From Geminisphaera colitermitum TAV2 (GTDB taxonomy: Bacteria; Verrucomicrobiota; Verrucomicrobiia; Opitutales; Opitutaceae), in assembly GCF_000171235.2 (NCBI RefSeq), contig NZ_ABEA03000085.1, positions 1-64,000 on the forward strand: DNA of 64,000 nt, written 5' to 3'. This document shows, piece after piece, positions 35,138 to 45,580 of the stretch. A program made the position numbers and the translations under genes. The notes under the pieces were generated by a model, which saw nothing but the letters and a program-made list of their open reading frames with translations, did not search any database and was not told the origin of the DNA. How positions within the stretch are numbered: the first letter of the stretch is position 1; each line of letters begins with the position of its first letter.

Positions 35138-36343
35138 TCACGCGGCCGACAGACAGCGCACCGCCATGTCGCGCAACACATCTTCCTGCTCGTTGGGTCG
35201 CTGGATGACTTCCTCGAAGGCGCGGATGAATTCCTGCTGGTTGTCGATCAACCGGCGCAGCGGAGGCAGGGCCTTGCCGCCACCAGCCAGCTTGCCCACA
35301 TACCAAGGGTTTTGCGTGAACACGTTGTAGGAACTCTTCTCGGTTACGCCGATGAAATGCGCGCCGTAGGTCTTCGCCGCGGCGGGCAGGCCGTCCAGTC
35401 CGCGTCCCCCCGCCCGGACATCGCCCGCATCCATCAAGGCGCGCACTTGGATGAGGATGCGGTTGCGATTTTGCAACGCCGACAAAACGGGACGCGAATG
35501 CCCGCCCGCGTAAAAATGCCGGTGCAGCGCCTCAAGCGTCCATTTCAAGTTGCCTGCGAAAAACGCCTCCGCCGTCTCGAAAAAATCCCCCTCCGCCACA
35601 TTGGGCGTGATCTCCTCCACATGCGCCTCCTCGATCACCACGGGCCTGCGCGCGGAGCCGTCGCCAAAACCCCCGCCCGCGTCCGTGACGACGCCACCCA
35701 TCCCCCCCCCCCCCCCGGCTGTAGTTGTTTCCCCACTACTGGAGGCGTAGGTGGCGAGCTTGCGCACCTCCTCGATCAGCAGGCGCGTGTTGGAGCCGAT
35801 GCGGGCGACCAGCATTTGCAGGGCGCCCTCGCCAAACGTCGCGCCCAGCGCCTGGGCCTCCGTGAGCACCACGCCCGCCAGCGCATCCGACGCGCCTTCG
35901 CCCTCGCCTCCGATCAACGTGAAATCGGCCGTCTTCTCGCACCACTTGGGGAACGCCCTCCGCCGGTCCACGGGCGCCGCCGACACCACGACGGAGACCT
36001 CCGCCGGATTGAGCGAACCGAGGATTTGTTGCAAATCCTCGACCAGACGCAGCGTGCCCTCGGCGCGACCGGTCACGGAATCGGCGAGGAAATTGACGTC
36101 CTTGAACCACACCACGCGCCGCCCGCCGAACATCGAGATCGTCTGCACACTCTCTCGAAACCGGTTGATCGCATCCGAGACCTCGCCGCCATTGTTGGCA
36201 AAACCGCTGATGACCTCGCGTGAAAACTCGTCATCCACGCCCTTCGCCAATTCCTCATAACGGGCCTTGCCGGCCCGGCTGACGAGGAAGTCATCGGACC
36301 CGCAGACAAAAACAAACGGCTTCGCGGATTGGGAGTCGGACAT
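35138..36343 (-). CDS. holA: DNA polymerase III subunit delta
   Basis: A 401-residue clamp-loader delta subunit, which opens the beta clamp and loads it on DNA. The start of the fold is FVFVCGSDDFLVSRAG; the wedge region VVWFKDVNFLAD and the C-terminal collar (EVIQRPNEQEDVLRDMAVRC) follow. The usual delta protein is about 340 residues. The excess is largely a glycine/serine-rich insert near residues 210-240 encoded by a 15-nt C run. ATG 36343 is preferred over an upstream TTG. It is divergent from argS. Confidence 0.88.
   Translation of the reverse strand: MSDSQSAKPFVFVCGSDDFLVSRAGKARYEELAKGVDDEFSREVISGFANNGGEVSDAINRFRESVQTISMFGGRRVVWFKDVNFLADSVTGRAEGTLRLVEDLQQILGSLNPAEVSVVVSAAPVDRRRAFPKWCEKTADFTLIGGEGEGASDALAGVVLTEAQALGATFGEGALQMLVARIGSNTRLLIEEVRKLATYASSSGETTTAGGGGGMGGVVTDAGGGFGDGSARRPVVIEEAHVEEITPNVAEGDFFETAEAFFAGNLKWTLEALHRHFYAGGHSRPVLSALQNRNRILIQVRALMDAGDVRAGGRGLDGLPAAAKTYGAHFIGVTEKSSYNVFTQNPWYVGKLAGGGKALPPLRRLIDNQQEFIRAFEEVIQRPNEQEDVLRDMAVRCLSAA
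35702..35716. repeat. Poly-C tract (15 nt) in holA
   Basis: Encodes a glycine run in the non-family insert of the delta subunit. Slippage would remove the C-terminal collar of an essential replication protein. Confidence 0.9.
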
Positions 36344-36481
36344 GGGTTGGATCGGGGACAAAAACTGAAAACCTGAAAAGCGGAAAGCTGAAACATCCCG
36401 TATTGGGGAGACCGCCCTCCGGTGTTCGTTGCGCCAACTCCACGCTTGCCCGCCACCTCTGCCGCCGGGTTGATTGGCGGG

Positions 36482-38302
36482 ATGCCAGTTTCATTCCACG
36501 TCGCCACCGCACTCGAAGCCGCCCTCAAAACCGCCGCCTCCGCCGCCGGGCTGGACGCCGCCGCGTTTTCGCCCGACGTGCGCACCGCCGATCCCAAGCA
36601 CGGCGACTATCAAGCCAATGGCGTCCTAGGCTACGCCAAACGCGAAAAACAAAACCCGCGCGCCCTCGCCGAGAAACTCACCGCCGCCCTCCCCCCCCCC
36701 CTCCGCGCCGACTTCGACATCACCATCGCCGGCCCCGGTTTCATCAACTTCACCCTCCGCCCCTCCGCCGCCCAAGCCTGGCTCAACGCCTACGGCACCC
36801 GCCAAAAACTCGGGGCCGGGGCCGCCGCCGCCTGCGCCGGGCAAACCTGGGTCGTCGATTACAGCTCGCCCAACACCGCCAAGCAAATGCACGTCGGCCA
36901 CCTGCGCTCCGCCGTCATCGGCGAGGCCATCTGCCGCCTGCTCGCCTTTGCCGGTGCGCGCGTCATCCGCGACAACCACCTCGGCGACTGGGGCACGCAA
37001 TTCGGCAAACTCATCTACGGCTACAAGCGCTGGGTGAATCCGGAAAAACTCGCCTCCGAGCCCATCGAGGAACTCGAACGCCTCTACAAACTCGGCAACA
37101 ACGCCACTCCCGAAGGCTCGCCCGAACTCGAAGAGGCCCGCCAGGAACTCGTGAAACTCCAGACCGGCGACCCGGCCAATGTCGCTCTCTGGAAAAAATT
37201 CAGCGACATCAGCCTCGCCGCCTTCCAGCAAATCTACGACCGGCTCGGTATCCGCTTTGACCATACACTCGGCGAGAGCTTTTACAACGACAAGGTGGAC
37301 CACGTGTATTCGGAACTCACCGACACCACCCTCCCCGGCGGCGCGCTCGCCGTGGAAAGCCAGGGAGCGCTCGTCGTCTTTCATCCCGAACACCCGCGCT
37401 TCAAAACCCAGCCCTTCATCATCCGCAAGACCGACGGCGCGAGCAACTACGCCACCACCGACCTTGCCACCGCGCTCTACCGCATCGAGGAGTTCCACGC
37501 CGACGGCATTGCCTACGTCACCGACTTCCGTCAGGGCGACCACTTCGAGCAGCTTTTCCTGACCGTCAAAAAGTGGTTCGAGAAGACCGGCCGCCGCGCC
37601 CCGCGCCTGGAGCACGTCAGCTTTGGCGCCGTGACCGGCGAGGACGGCAAGGCACTCAAAACGCGCGACGGCGAAACCGTGAAACTCAAGTCCCTGCTCA
37701 ACGAAGCCGAGGACCGCGCCTTCGCCCTTGTCACGGCCAAGAATGCCGAGCGTCCCGAAGGCGAGCGTTTCACCGAGGCCGAGTGCCGGGAGATCGCCCG
37801 CGCCGTCGGCGTCGGCTCCGTGCAATACGCCGATCTTTCGCAAAACCGCAGCAGCAACTACGTCTTTTCGTGGGACAAAATGCTGGCGCTCGACGGCAAC
37901 ACCGCGCCCTACCTGCTCTACGCCGTGGCACGCATCCGCTCCATCTTCCGCAAGCTCGGCCTCCCGCCGCCGGATCAGGAGTCAGGAGACGAAGGTCAGC
38001 GGGCGGAGGACTACGCGGCCGCCGCCAGTCAAATCGAGACGCCCGCCGAGATGTCCCTCGCGCGCAAGCTCGTAAAGCTCCCCGACACCCTCGCGCTGGC
38101 GACCGGACAGTTGCGCCCGCATTTCCTCTGTCTGTATCTCTACGAACTGGCGGGCGAATTCAGCGCCTTTTACGCCGCCGAGAAAGTTGCCGTGGACGAC
38201 CCTGCCGTGCGCGCCCGCCGCCTGCTCCTCTGCGCGCGCACGCTCCTCGTATTGGAAACAGGACTACATCTTCTCGGCCTGCGCACGCTCGAACGCATGT
38301 GA
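36482..38302 (+). CDS. argS: Arginyl-tRNA synthetase
   Basis: A 606-residue class I aminoacyl-tRNA synthetase that charges tRNA-Arg. The N-terminal Add-1 domain covers about 1-110. The HIGH motif appears as HVGH at about 137-140 (NTAKQMHVGHLRS). The KMSKS loop has the form ALKTRDGETVKL. The C-terminal DALR anticodon-binding domain contains KLPDTLALATGQLRPHFL, then YLYELAGEFSAFY. ATG 36482 gives a typical start (MPVSFHVATALEAAL); the GTG at 36422 would add a non-family tail. An 11-nt C run lies in the Add-1 part. Confidence 0.96.
   Translation: MPVSFHVATALEAALKTAASAAGLDAAAFSPDVRTADPKHGDYQANGVLGYAKREKQNPRALAEKLTAALPPPLRADFDITIAGPGFINFTLRPSAAQAWLNAYGTRQKLGAGAAAACAGQTWVVDYSSPNTAKQMHVGHLRSAVIGEAICRLLAFAGARVIRDNHLGDWGTQFGKLIYGYKRWVNPEKLASEPIEELERLYKLGNNATPEGSPELEEARQELVKLQTGDPANVALWKKFSDISLAAFQQIYDRLGIRFDHTLGESFYNDKVDHVYSELTDTTLPGGALAVESQGALVVFHPEHPRFKTQPFIIRKTDGASNYATTDLATALYRIEEFHADGIAYVTDFRQGDHFEQLFLTVKKWFEKTGRRAPRLEHVSFGAVTGEDGKALKTRDGETVKLKSLLNEAEDRAFALVTAKNAERPEGERFTEAECREIARAVGVGSVQYADLSQNRSSNYVFSWDKMLALDGNTAPYLLYAVARIRSIFRKLGLPPPDQESGDEGQRAEDYAAAASQIETPAEMSLARKLVKLPDTLALATGQLRPHFLCLYLYELAGEFSAFYAAEKVAVDDPAVRARRLLLCARTLLVLETGLHLLGLRTLERM
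36691..36701. repeat. Poly-C tract (11 nt) in argS
   Basis: Encodes the LPPP part of the Add-1 domain of arginyl-tRNA synthetase. Shorter than the other coding tracts but long enough to be slippage-prone. Confidence 0.85.
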
Positions 38303-38450
38303 TCTTGCCCGGTAGGGAGGCCTCTCCGAGGCCTCCGTGAGCGTAGTGCGAGGAAGCGAAACTGATAGGTAGTTGGAGCGTGGTTTCGGAGGCCTCGGAG
38401 AGGCCTCCCTACCGGGCAAGACAACGGCTACAGTTTTGAATAAAATGCCC
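38303..38450 (+). mobile_element. MITE-like repeat, copy 3
   Basis: Begins directly after the argS stop codon. Arms CTTGCCCGGTAGGGAGGCCT and the complement enclose GCGTAGTGCGAGGAAGCGAA-type core sequence ending GGAGCGTGGTTTCGGAGGCC. The right flank (AAGACAACGGCTACAG) matches the other copies; the left flank is shortened by the gene end. It could serve as a terminator hairpin for argS. Confidence 0.65.
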
Positions 38451-38499
38451 TGACAGGACGTAGCTCGGAGCCTTAGCCCGAGCTACGACATGCACGGGA

Positions 38500-40299
<1,800 letters not shown>

Positions 40300-40420
40300 T
40301 CAAAACGCATCCATTAGAACAGAGACAAGGTCAGTCTGACTATTGACCGAGGCTCGACGCTGTGTCCCGCCATCATCGGAATTCGCAACTCGTTTCCGAA
40401 ACCAGAAACCCTGCGACCAA

Positions 40421-41806
40421 ATGAACAAAACCACCCTGCGAACCGCCTGTGCGGCTCTGGCGTTGCTGACCACCGGCGCGCTCACTGCCCAGGCCCAAAC
40501 CCAGCCCGACATGGAGCGCATCAACGCCTCCATGCAGAAGATGGAATCCACCATCAACCAACTCATGACTCGCATCGCCGAGCTTGAGAAGGAACGCGAC
40601 GCCGCCCGCGCCGCCGCCGCTCCCGCGGCCTACGCCGCCACCGGCCAAGCCGGCGCCCCCTCCGCTGGCGCGCCCGCGGCCCAGCCCGCCGACCTGCTCG
40701 ACAGCGATGGCTACATCACGCTGCCCCGCACCGGTCTCAAGGCCCGCCTCAACGTCAAGCCCCGCCTCGACATAACGATGGACAGCCGCAACTCGGGCAA
40801 CGAAGACCGCTTCGTCACCGCCCAGATCCCCGTCAAGGGCAGCGCGGACTACGGAGGCGGCGAGCACTTCAACATGAACATGAAGGCCACCACCATCACG
40901 TTCGACGTTGTCTCCAACGACAGCGACAAATTCGCCTTCCACTACGACAACGACTTCTTCGGCCGCGGCGACAACGACTACAACTTCCGCGTCAACCAAA
41001 TCTGGGTCCGCTACGGCAACCTCATCGTTGGCCAGGGCGTTCTCCCCTTTGAGGACTCCGACATCTGGGCCGACACCGTGGACTTCGAAGGCATCAACGC
41101 CCAGACCTACGCCCGCCAGCCCATGATCCGCTACAACTACTCCATCAACAACGAATGGAGCAGCGCCTTCGCTCTCTCCAAGCCCGTTGCCTACGTGGAC
41201 AGCGGTACGCTCGATGCCGAGGACAATCCCATCGACGCCGACGTCACCAAACGCATGCCCGATTTCTCCGCCAACATCCGTTGGGAACGTGAAAGCTTCG
41301 GCCACATCCAGCTCAGCGGCATGGCCCGCGAAATCACCGCCGACAACGGCAACGGTCGCGGCAAGCAGGACGTCTTCGGCTGGGGCCTGAGCCTCAGCGG
41401 TGTGATCAAGATCACCGAAAACGACTCCGTCCAACTCATGGCCAACTACGGCCAGGGCACCTTCAGCTACATGAACGACGCCTTCATCAGCGGCGACGCC
41501 TCCTACAACAACGCTGGCGACCTCAAGGCCCTCACCTACAAAGGCTTCCTCGCCGCCTACTCGCACCGCTGGAACGAATCCTGGCGCTCCACCGCCACCT
41601 ACGGCTGGCTGCAAATTGACAACGAAGGCGGTCAGACCGGCGACGCGTATCACCGCACCCAATACGCCAGCGTCAACGCCATCTGGACGGTCATGCCCCG
41701 CTGGGACATCGGCTTCGAAGTCCTCTACGGCTACAAGAAGGAAAATAGCGGCGCCAGCGGCGACGTCCTCCGCGCGCAAGTCGCCTTCATGTATTCCTTG
41801 TTCTAA
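40421..41806 (+). CDS. Porin-like outer membrane protein (DcaP-like)
   Basis: A 461-residue exported protein: signal peptide about residues 1-25, then a predicted coiled coil (about 30-62), an Ala/Pro linker and a C-terminal beta-barrel ending in a hydrophobic strand with terminal Phe (FMYSLF), as in outer membrane proteins. The ordering coiled coil plus barrel and segments such as GLKARLNVKPRLDITMDSRN resemble DcaP-type porins. Which solutes pass is unknown. ATG 40421 starts the signal peptide. A strong terminator follows. It is divergent from pyrG. Confidence 0.7.
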   Translation: MNKTTLRTACAALALLTTGALTAQAQTQPDMERINASMQKMESTINQLMTRIAELEKERDAARAAAAPAAYAATGQAGAPSAGAPAAQPADLLDSDGYITLPRTGLKARLNVKPRLDITMDSRNSGNEDRFVTAQIPVKGSADYGGGEHFNMNMKATTITFDVVSNDSDKFAFHYDNDFFGRGDNDYNFRVNQIWVRYGNLIVGQGVLPFEDSDIWADTVDFEGINAQTYARQPMIRYNYSINNEWSSAFALSKPVAYVDSGTLDAEDNPIDADVTKRMPDFSANIRWERESFGHIQLSGMAREITADNGNGRGKQDVFGWGLSLSGVIKITENDSVQLMANYGQGTFSYMNDAFISGDASYNNAGDLKALTYKGFLAAYSHRWNESWRSTATYGWLQIDNEGGQTGDAYHRTQYASVNAIWTVMPRWDIGFEVLYGYKKENSGASGDVLRAQVAFMYSLF

Positions 41807-41830
41807 CACTCCCCCGCACCACGTGCGCCA

Positions 41831-41862
41831 AAAAGCCCGGGCTCCATGCCCGGGCTTTTTTT
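41831..41862 (+). terminator. Rho-independent terminator of the porin-like gene
   Basis: AGCCCGGGC and GCCCGGGCT form a 9-bp stem with a 5-nt loop followed by seven T, 27 bp after the stop codon. An A-run on the other side means it may also serve the convergent kdsA transcript. Confidence 0.9.
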
Positions 41863-41888
41863 ATGAAGCGAAATGACGCAACCAACCC

Positions 41889-41986
41889 AGGAGGGCGGGT
41901 CTCCCGACCCGCCAGACGCGGCGCAGCCGCGCCATCCGGAATTGCGGCGCTTCGCGCCGTCGGCGGGTCGGGAGACCCGCCCTCCT
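41889..41986. repeat. Nested GC palindrome repeat (family 2), copy 2
   Basis: GAGGGCGGGTCTCCCGACCC at the left and its complement at the right enclose two smaller hairpins (GCGGCGCAGCCGCGC and GCGGCGCTTCGCGCCG) around CATCCGGAAT. The outer arms are 23 bp and perfect. It lies at the 3' ends of two convergent genes. Confidence 0.8.
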
Positions 41987-42002
41987 TAGTATTTTGCTCT
42001 AC

Positions 42003-42797
42003 TTACCCCCGCACGCAGCGCCACACCGCGTGGCATTGGGTCAGCAGCGCCTGCAATTCATCGAGCGGCACCATATTGGGCCCGTCGGAAAGCGCATTGG
42101 CCGGGTCGGGATGCGTTTCCAAAAACAACCCGTCCGCCCCTGCCGCCAACGCGGCCAAGGCCAGCGGCGGCACGAACTCGCGCTGCCCGGAACTCTTCCC
42201 CCCCCCCCCCCCCGGAAGCTGCACGCTGTGCGTCGCGTCGAGAATCACCGGGTATCCATTGCGCGCCATGATCGGGAAGCTGCGCATGTCCACGACCAGA
42301 TTTTGGTAGCCAAACGTCGTCCCCCGCTCCGTCTGCCAGATTTCGGCGGCGCGCCCTTCACGGAGTTTTCCAGTAACGTGAACCATGTCCTGCGGCGCGA
42401 GAAACTGGCCTTTCTTGACATTGACGACACGCCCCGTGGCAGCGGCGGCGAGCAGGATGTCCGTCTGACGGCAGAGAAAGGCGGGAATCTGCAACACATC
42501 GCACACCTCGGCGACGCGGGCGCACTGGTCGGCGTCGTGGATGTCGGTGAGGACGGGAAACCCGTAGTCGCGTTTCACCAAGGCGAGGAGTTTCAGCCCC
42601 TCGTCGATGCCGGTGCCGCGAGGCCCGGCGATGGAGGTGCGGTTGGCCTTGTCGAACGACCCCTTGAAGACGATCCGCAGTTCCGGCAGCGCCCGGGCGA
42701 TCTCCGTCAGTCGCGAGGCGACCGCCCGGCAAACGGTTTCATTTTCGAGCGAGCAGGGACCGGCGATGACGAGAAGTTTTGTTGGATCGTAAAGCAT
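42003..42797 (-). CDS. kdsA: 3-deoxy-8-phosphooctulonate synthase (KDO-8-P synthase)
   Basis: A 264-residue aldolase that condenses PEP with arabinose 5-phosphate in lipopolysaccharide KDO synthesis. Typical segments are [51 protein letters not shown] and LFLETHPDP. The natural glycine-rich active-site loop before SGQREFVP is encoded by a 16-nt C run. ATG 42797 is the conserved start; the frame runs 75 codons further upstream without family similarity. Presence of kdsA implies a KDO-containing outer membrane. Confidence 0.95.
   Translation of the reverse strand: MLYDPTKLLVIAGPCSLENETVCRAVASRLTEIARALPELRIVFKGSFDKANRTSIAGPRGTGIDEGLKLLALVKRDYGFPVLTDIHDADQCARVAEVCDVLQIPAFLCRQTDILLAAAATGRVVNVKKGQFLAPQDMVHVTGKLREGRAAEIWQTERGTTFGYQNLVVDMRSFPIMARNGYPVILDATHSVQLPGGGGGKSSGQREFVPPLALAALAAGADGLFLETHPDPANALSDGPNMVPLDELQALLTQCHAVWRCVRG
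42198..42213. repeat. Poly-C tract (16 nt) in kdsA
   Basis: Encodes the GGGGG part of the active-site loop ([11 protein letters not shown]). It sits where the protein family is naturally glycine-rich. Slippage would disable KDO synthesis. Confidence 0.9.
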
Positions 42798-43120
42798 TCC
42801 GACAAGCCCGCCGCGACACCGGGGAGAGGCAAGATTTTTCCGGACAGGAGCAGGGGGGGGATAGTCGGCGTAGATGGGGCCGTCTTGTTCAAATTCAACG
42901 ATATGGCTGGCTTTGATTTGAAACACCGCCTTCAGCGAAGCGTCCGCGACGCCCTGGCCTTCGTGCGAGTCGCTTCCGGGACGACATCGGGATGAAACAA
43001 CTTCCACATCTCGACACATCAACGCCTCGGCAACCGTTCGACTGTCGCCCCCCCCTTTTAACCGCTTATGAATCTGAAATTTTCAAGCCAATGGCCGCGC
43101 GGTGCACTGCGGGCGCGTGA
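42798..43120. other. 323-bp region upstream of kdsA
   Basis: No gene recognised. Carries an 8-9 nt G run near 42843 and a 7-nt C run near 43050. The in-frame upstream extension of kdsA through this DNA has no family similarity. The kdsA promoter should lie here but I see no clear boxes. Confidence 0.5.
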
Positions 43121-43360
43121 TCAGCCGCCCGATTTTCTCGTGCGTTTTCTCGCCTCCAGTCTGGCCATCACTTCGGAGGCCATCGTTTCATCGGTTCGGG
43201 CAATGGGCTTTGCACCGTTGGCACGCCAATGTTCCAGAACGGCAACCGCGTATTGCGCTCGCGACCAGCCAAGTGCCTCGGCCCGCGCATCTATCAACTC
43301 AACGAGTTCCTTGGGGGCGCTGGCACTGATGTAAGCCCTGTCTTTACCGATTTTTCCCAC
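43121..43360 (-). CDS. Small ribbon-helix-helix-like protein, function unknown
   Basis: A 79-residue protein. A short strand (AYISASAP) followed by KELVELIDARAEALGWSRAQ, then YAVAVLEHW, resembles the RHH DNA-binding fold (strand-helix-helix). The tail is basic (RLEARKRTRKSGG). No toxin gene is adjacent in the expected orientation, so it may be a lone regulator. The 28-bp palindrome located 51 bp before its ATG supports a DNA-binding, self-regulating role. The family name is inferred from pattern only. Confidence 0.6.
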   Translation of the reverse strand: MGKIGKDRAYISASAPKELVELIDARAEALGWSRAQYAVAVLEHWRANGAKPIARTDETMASEVMARLEARKRTRKSGG

Positions 43361-43410
43361 AAGGGAATGCGACTTCCGATTTTCCCGGTGGGCGACAAAA
43401 AGCTTGCCAA

Positions 43411-43438
43411 ATGTGTTATACTAGCTAGTTCAACACAT
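43411..43438. promoter_or_regulatory. 28-bp hyphenated palindrome, operator candidate
   Basis: ATGTGTT and AACACAT flank the perfect central palindrome ACTAGCTAGT, with 2-nt spacers. It overlaps a TATAAC/TATACT-like box and lies 51 bp upstream of the small RHH-like gene. It is probably a dimer or tetramer binding site of that protein. Confidence 0.6.
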
Positions 43439-43544
43439 CTACCCGCAATTCCCCGCCTTCAGAACACCATCGTTATGAAACCCCATCGTTCGTCCCCGGT
43501 TCGTCCGCACAAGTTGCGCCCTCACCCTCATCGAGTCTCGATTC

Positions 43545-43784
43545 TCATGCGCCCTGCTTGGGAGGCATCAACTTTTCCCAAGGACAATTCAATGCGCGTT
43601 GAATCCGCAGCACCGTTGCCAGCAATGGGTTGATTTCCCCCGCTTCGATTCGTTGCAGCGTTCGGATGTCCATATCCGCCATTTCGGACAATTTCTCCTG
43701 GGTTATCGCCCGGGCAACTCGCTCACGCCGCACATTGGCACCGAAACGAACTGTTTCACGCTGGATTTCATTAGGAAGAGACAC
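43545..43784 (-). CDS. XRE family helix-turn-helix regulator
   Basis: A 79-residue Cro/cI-type protein. The HTH lies at about residues 12-66: GANVRRERVARAITQEKLSE, DMDIRTLQRIEAGEINPLLA, then VLRIQRAL. The longer frame to 44132 would cover operator DNA and read poorly. GTG 43784 is therefore chosen. A CATAAT box ends six bases before it, so the mRNA might be leaderless. Two TTACGGCA...TGCCGTAA palindromes lie 33-85 bp upstream. It is divergent from the third pseudopilin gene and takes the place that LacI has in the other blocks. Confidence 0.7.
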   Translation of the reverse strand: MSLPNEIQRETVRFGANVRRERVARAITQEKLSEMADMDIRTLQRIEAGEINPLLATVLRIQRALNCPWEKLMPPKQGA

Positions 43785-43816
43785 GTCTGCATTATGCTGA
43801 AAAGCCTTTCCGATCC

Positions 43817-43869
43817 TTACGGCATGGATGCCGTAATTTTTCTTGACGCTTACGGCACAGATGCCGTAA
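43817..43869. promoter_or_regulatory. Double operator between XRE gene and pseudopilin gene
   Basis: TTACGGCATGGATGCCGTAA (43817-43836) and TTACGGCACAGATGCCGTAA (43850-43869) are near-identical 20-bp palindromes, with centres 33 bp apart, about three helical turns. They sit upstream of the XRE start and about 100 bp before the pseudopilin ATG, as expected for cooperative binding of a dimeric repressor. Confidence 0.75.
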
Positions 43870-43970
43870 GCCATCGAGCAATGACAAGCTCCGTTCCTCA
43901 CATCGCTACCGAGCCAGATTCCTCCGAACACACCCGAAAATTTCCCCGACCAACAATCCTTCCCCATTCC

Positions 43971-44639
43971 ATGACTTCCTTCTTTCGCCCTCCCCTCTCT
44001 CGTGCCTTCACGCTCATCGAGCTGCTGGCCGTCATCGTGATCATCGGCCTTCTTGCCGCGATTATCATCCCGGTTGTCGGAGTGGTCAGAGCCACCGCGC
44101 ACACCAGCGTTTGTTCGTCCAACCTCCGCCAACTCGCCATGGCGTGCAACCTCTACGCTCAGGACAACAACGGGAAATTTCCCTCCACTAGGCTTTACAA
44201 CAGCGGCAACCGAAGCGACGGAAACTATGGAGTCCTTGAATACGTGGGGAACAGCAGACTGACCCCGGTGTATCGTTGTCCCTCACTCAAAAACTATCCA
44301 TTCGGTCCAGAGCACATCCTGCCAGGAACCGAAACCGGCGGTTGCACCTACACCGCATCACTGACCACCAGCAACAACGCAAACGGAGGCGGCATCCCGC
44401 TTGTCTACGTCAGCCAAGTCGAAATTCCCAGCCGTACAGCGTGGATCATGGACGGCGTGTGGGAAGGAACCTATTTCTACTCGGTCATTGGCCGCAACGA
44501 ACTCAAAAACCGGATCGCCCAACTCCAATTCCCGCACAAAGGACGCCAGAACGTTGTCTTTGTGGACATCCATGTGGAAGCCATTGCACGGGACAAATTC
44601 CCCGCCGACCCCACCGCCACTTTCTGGACCAGCCATTGA
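43971..44639 (+). CDS. Type II secretion-like pseudopilin, third copy
   Basis: A 222-residue protein with prepilin leader MTSFFRPPLSRA before FTLIELLAVIVIIGLLAAII, and CSSNLRQLAMACNLYAQDN as in its paralogues. The C-terminal end VVFVDIHVEAIARD corresponds to the FVDGHV segment of the family. ATG 43971 is chosen because it starts the leader. The PEP-CTERM gene follows 100 bp downstream and the beta-helix gene after that, all on the plus strand. Cargo unknown. Confidence 0.88.
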   Translation: MTSFFRPPLSRAFTLIELLAVIVIIGLLAAIIIPVVGVVRATAHTSVCSSNLRQLAMACNLYAQDNNGKFPSTRLYNSGNRSDGNYGVLEYVGNSRLTPVYRCPSLKNYPFGPEHILPGTETGGCTYTASLTTSNNANGGGIPLVYVSQVEIPSRTAWIMDGVWEGTYFYSVIGRNELKNRIAQLQFPHKGRQNVVFVDIHVEAIARDKFPADPTATFWTSH

Positions 44640-44739
44640 TCCTCACACGACAACGCCAGCCAGATTATTCCCTCCGGCCAACCAACCGGCCCTGTTCAAA
44701 CCCAACCCAAATCAACCAAACCCAACCAAAGAAAAACGC

Positions 44740-45489
44740 ATGAAAACAACACGCCTCCTCACAATGCTCTCCCTAACCGCGCTCGTCGCACTGCCCCTGT
44801 CGGCGGTGACGATCACGCCGCAGCAATTCGGCTCCATCAACCCATCGCTGGTCAACCAAATCATCATCCAGCAAACCACCGAAACGGGACTTTACGGCAT
44901 CCGCTATGAAGACGCCCAGTATCGGAGCGCGCTCCAAACATTCACGTGGGAAGGGACAGGCGACTTGACCGGACTCGGCATCAAACTCGCCGCCAACGGC
45001 AACAACCTGAATGGCACCGCGGCCTACTACCTCCGCATCTTCAAAGTGAGTGCCCTGACCGCAGGGCCGGACTCCAGCGTCACCTCGCCCGCGCTGAGGG
45101 AATACGAATTCAGCCTCACCGGAGACTACAGAACCATCACCGATTATCTCTACTTCGCATTGCCCGCCTCCCTGACGCTGGAAAACGGCGGCACTTACAT
45201 GTTTCAAATCATCAACAAGGCGGAAGTGGTGAAACGCCTCTCCTTTGCCACCGCCGCAGGAGGCACCAGCACCTATGCGCACGGCGTTGGTTACACCCAT
45301 TACAGCAGCACTCCCACAGCACCAACCACGATCAGTGACAACAGTGGTGGCGTGATAAAGGATTACGTCTTCTTCCTGACCGGCAGCCCGGCTATCCCCG
45401 AACCCCGCACGCTCGGACTGCTCATTGGCTGTATCGTCGGCATGGCTACACTTGGCTGGCGAAAAATCCATCGAACAACCCAGCCCTAA
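44740..45489 (+). CDS. PEP-CTERM sorting domain protein, third copy
   Basis: A 249-residue exported protein with signal peptide MKTTRLLTMLSLTALVALPL and a beta-sandwich-like mature part (LQTFTWEGTGDLTGLGIKLA, YYLRIFKV). The C-terminal signal is AIPEPRT, a hydrophobic stretch (LGLLIGCIVGMATLGW) and basic RKIHR. The start is the signal-peptide ATG. It is in one row with the pseudopilin and beta-helix genes under the double operator. Confidence 0.9.
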   Translation: MKTTRLLTMLSLTALVALPLSAVTITPQQFGSINPSLVNQIIIQQTTETGLYGIRYEDAQYRSALQTFTWEGTGDLTGLGIKLAANGNNLNGTAAYYLRIFKVSALTAGPDSSVTSPALREYEFSLTGDYRTITDYLYFALPASLTLENGGTYMFQIINKAEVVKRLSFATAAGGTSTYAHGVGYTHYSSTPTAPTTISDNSGGVIKDYVFFLTGSPAIPEPRTLGLLIGCIVGMATLGWRKIHRTTQP

Positions 45490-45580
45490 ACCCCCCGGCG
45501 AACGTGAACTGCGACACGGTGGAAACAGAAAAAACAACCCAGTAAAACCAACCCGAAAAAACGCCCAAAGAACGCCAGCC

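Noticed and set aside
42798-43022. N-terminal extension of kdsA by 75 residues
   Set aside because: No similarity to KDO-8-P synthases, crosses a G run, and the conserved start [15 protein letters not shown] is internal to it.
43121-43869. Prophage remnant suggested by the XRE protein, RHH protein and twin operators
   Set aside because: No integrase, phage structural gene or att-like repeats; neighbours are glycan genes.
43785-44132. Longer version of the XRE protein reaching 44132
   Set aside because: Would place the twin operators and the pseudopilin leader inside coding sequence; translation there is Asp/Gly/Arg-rich without domain.
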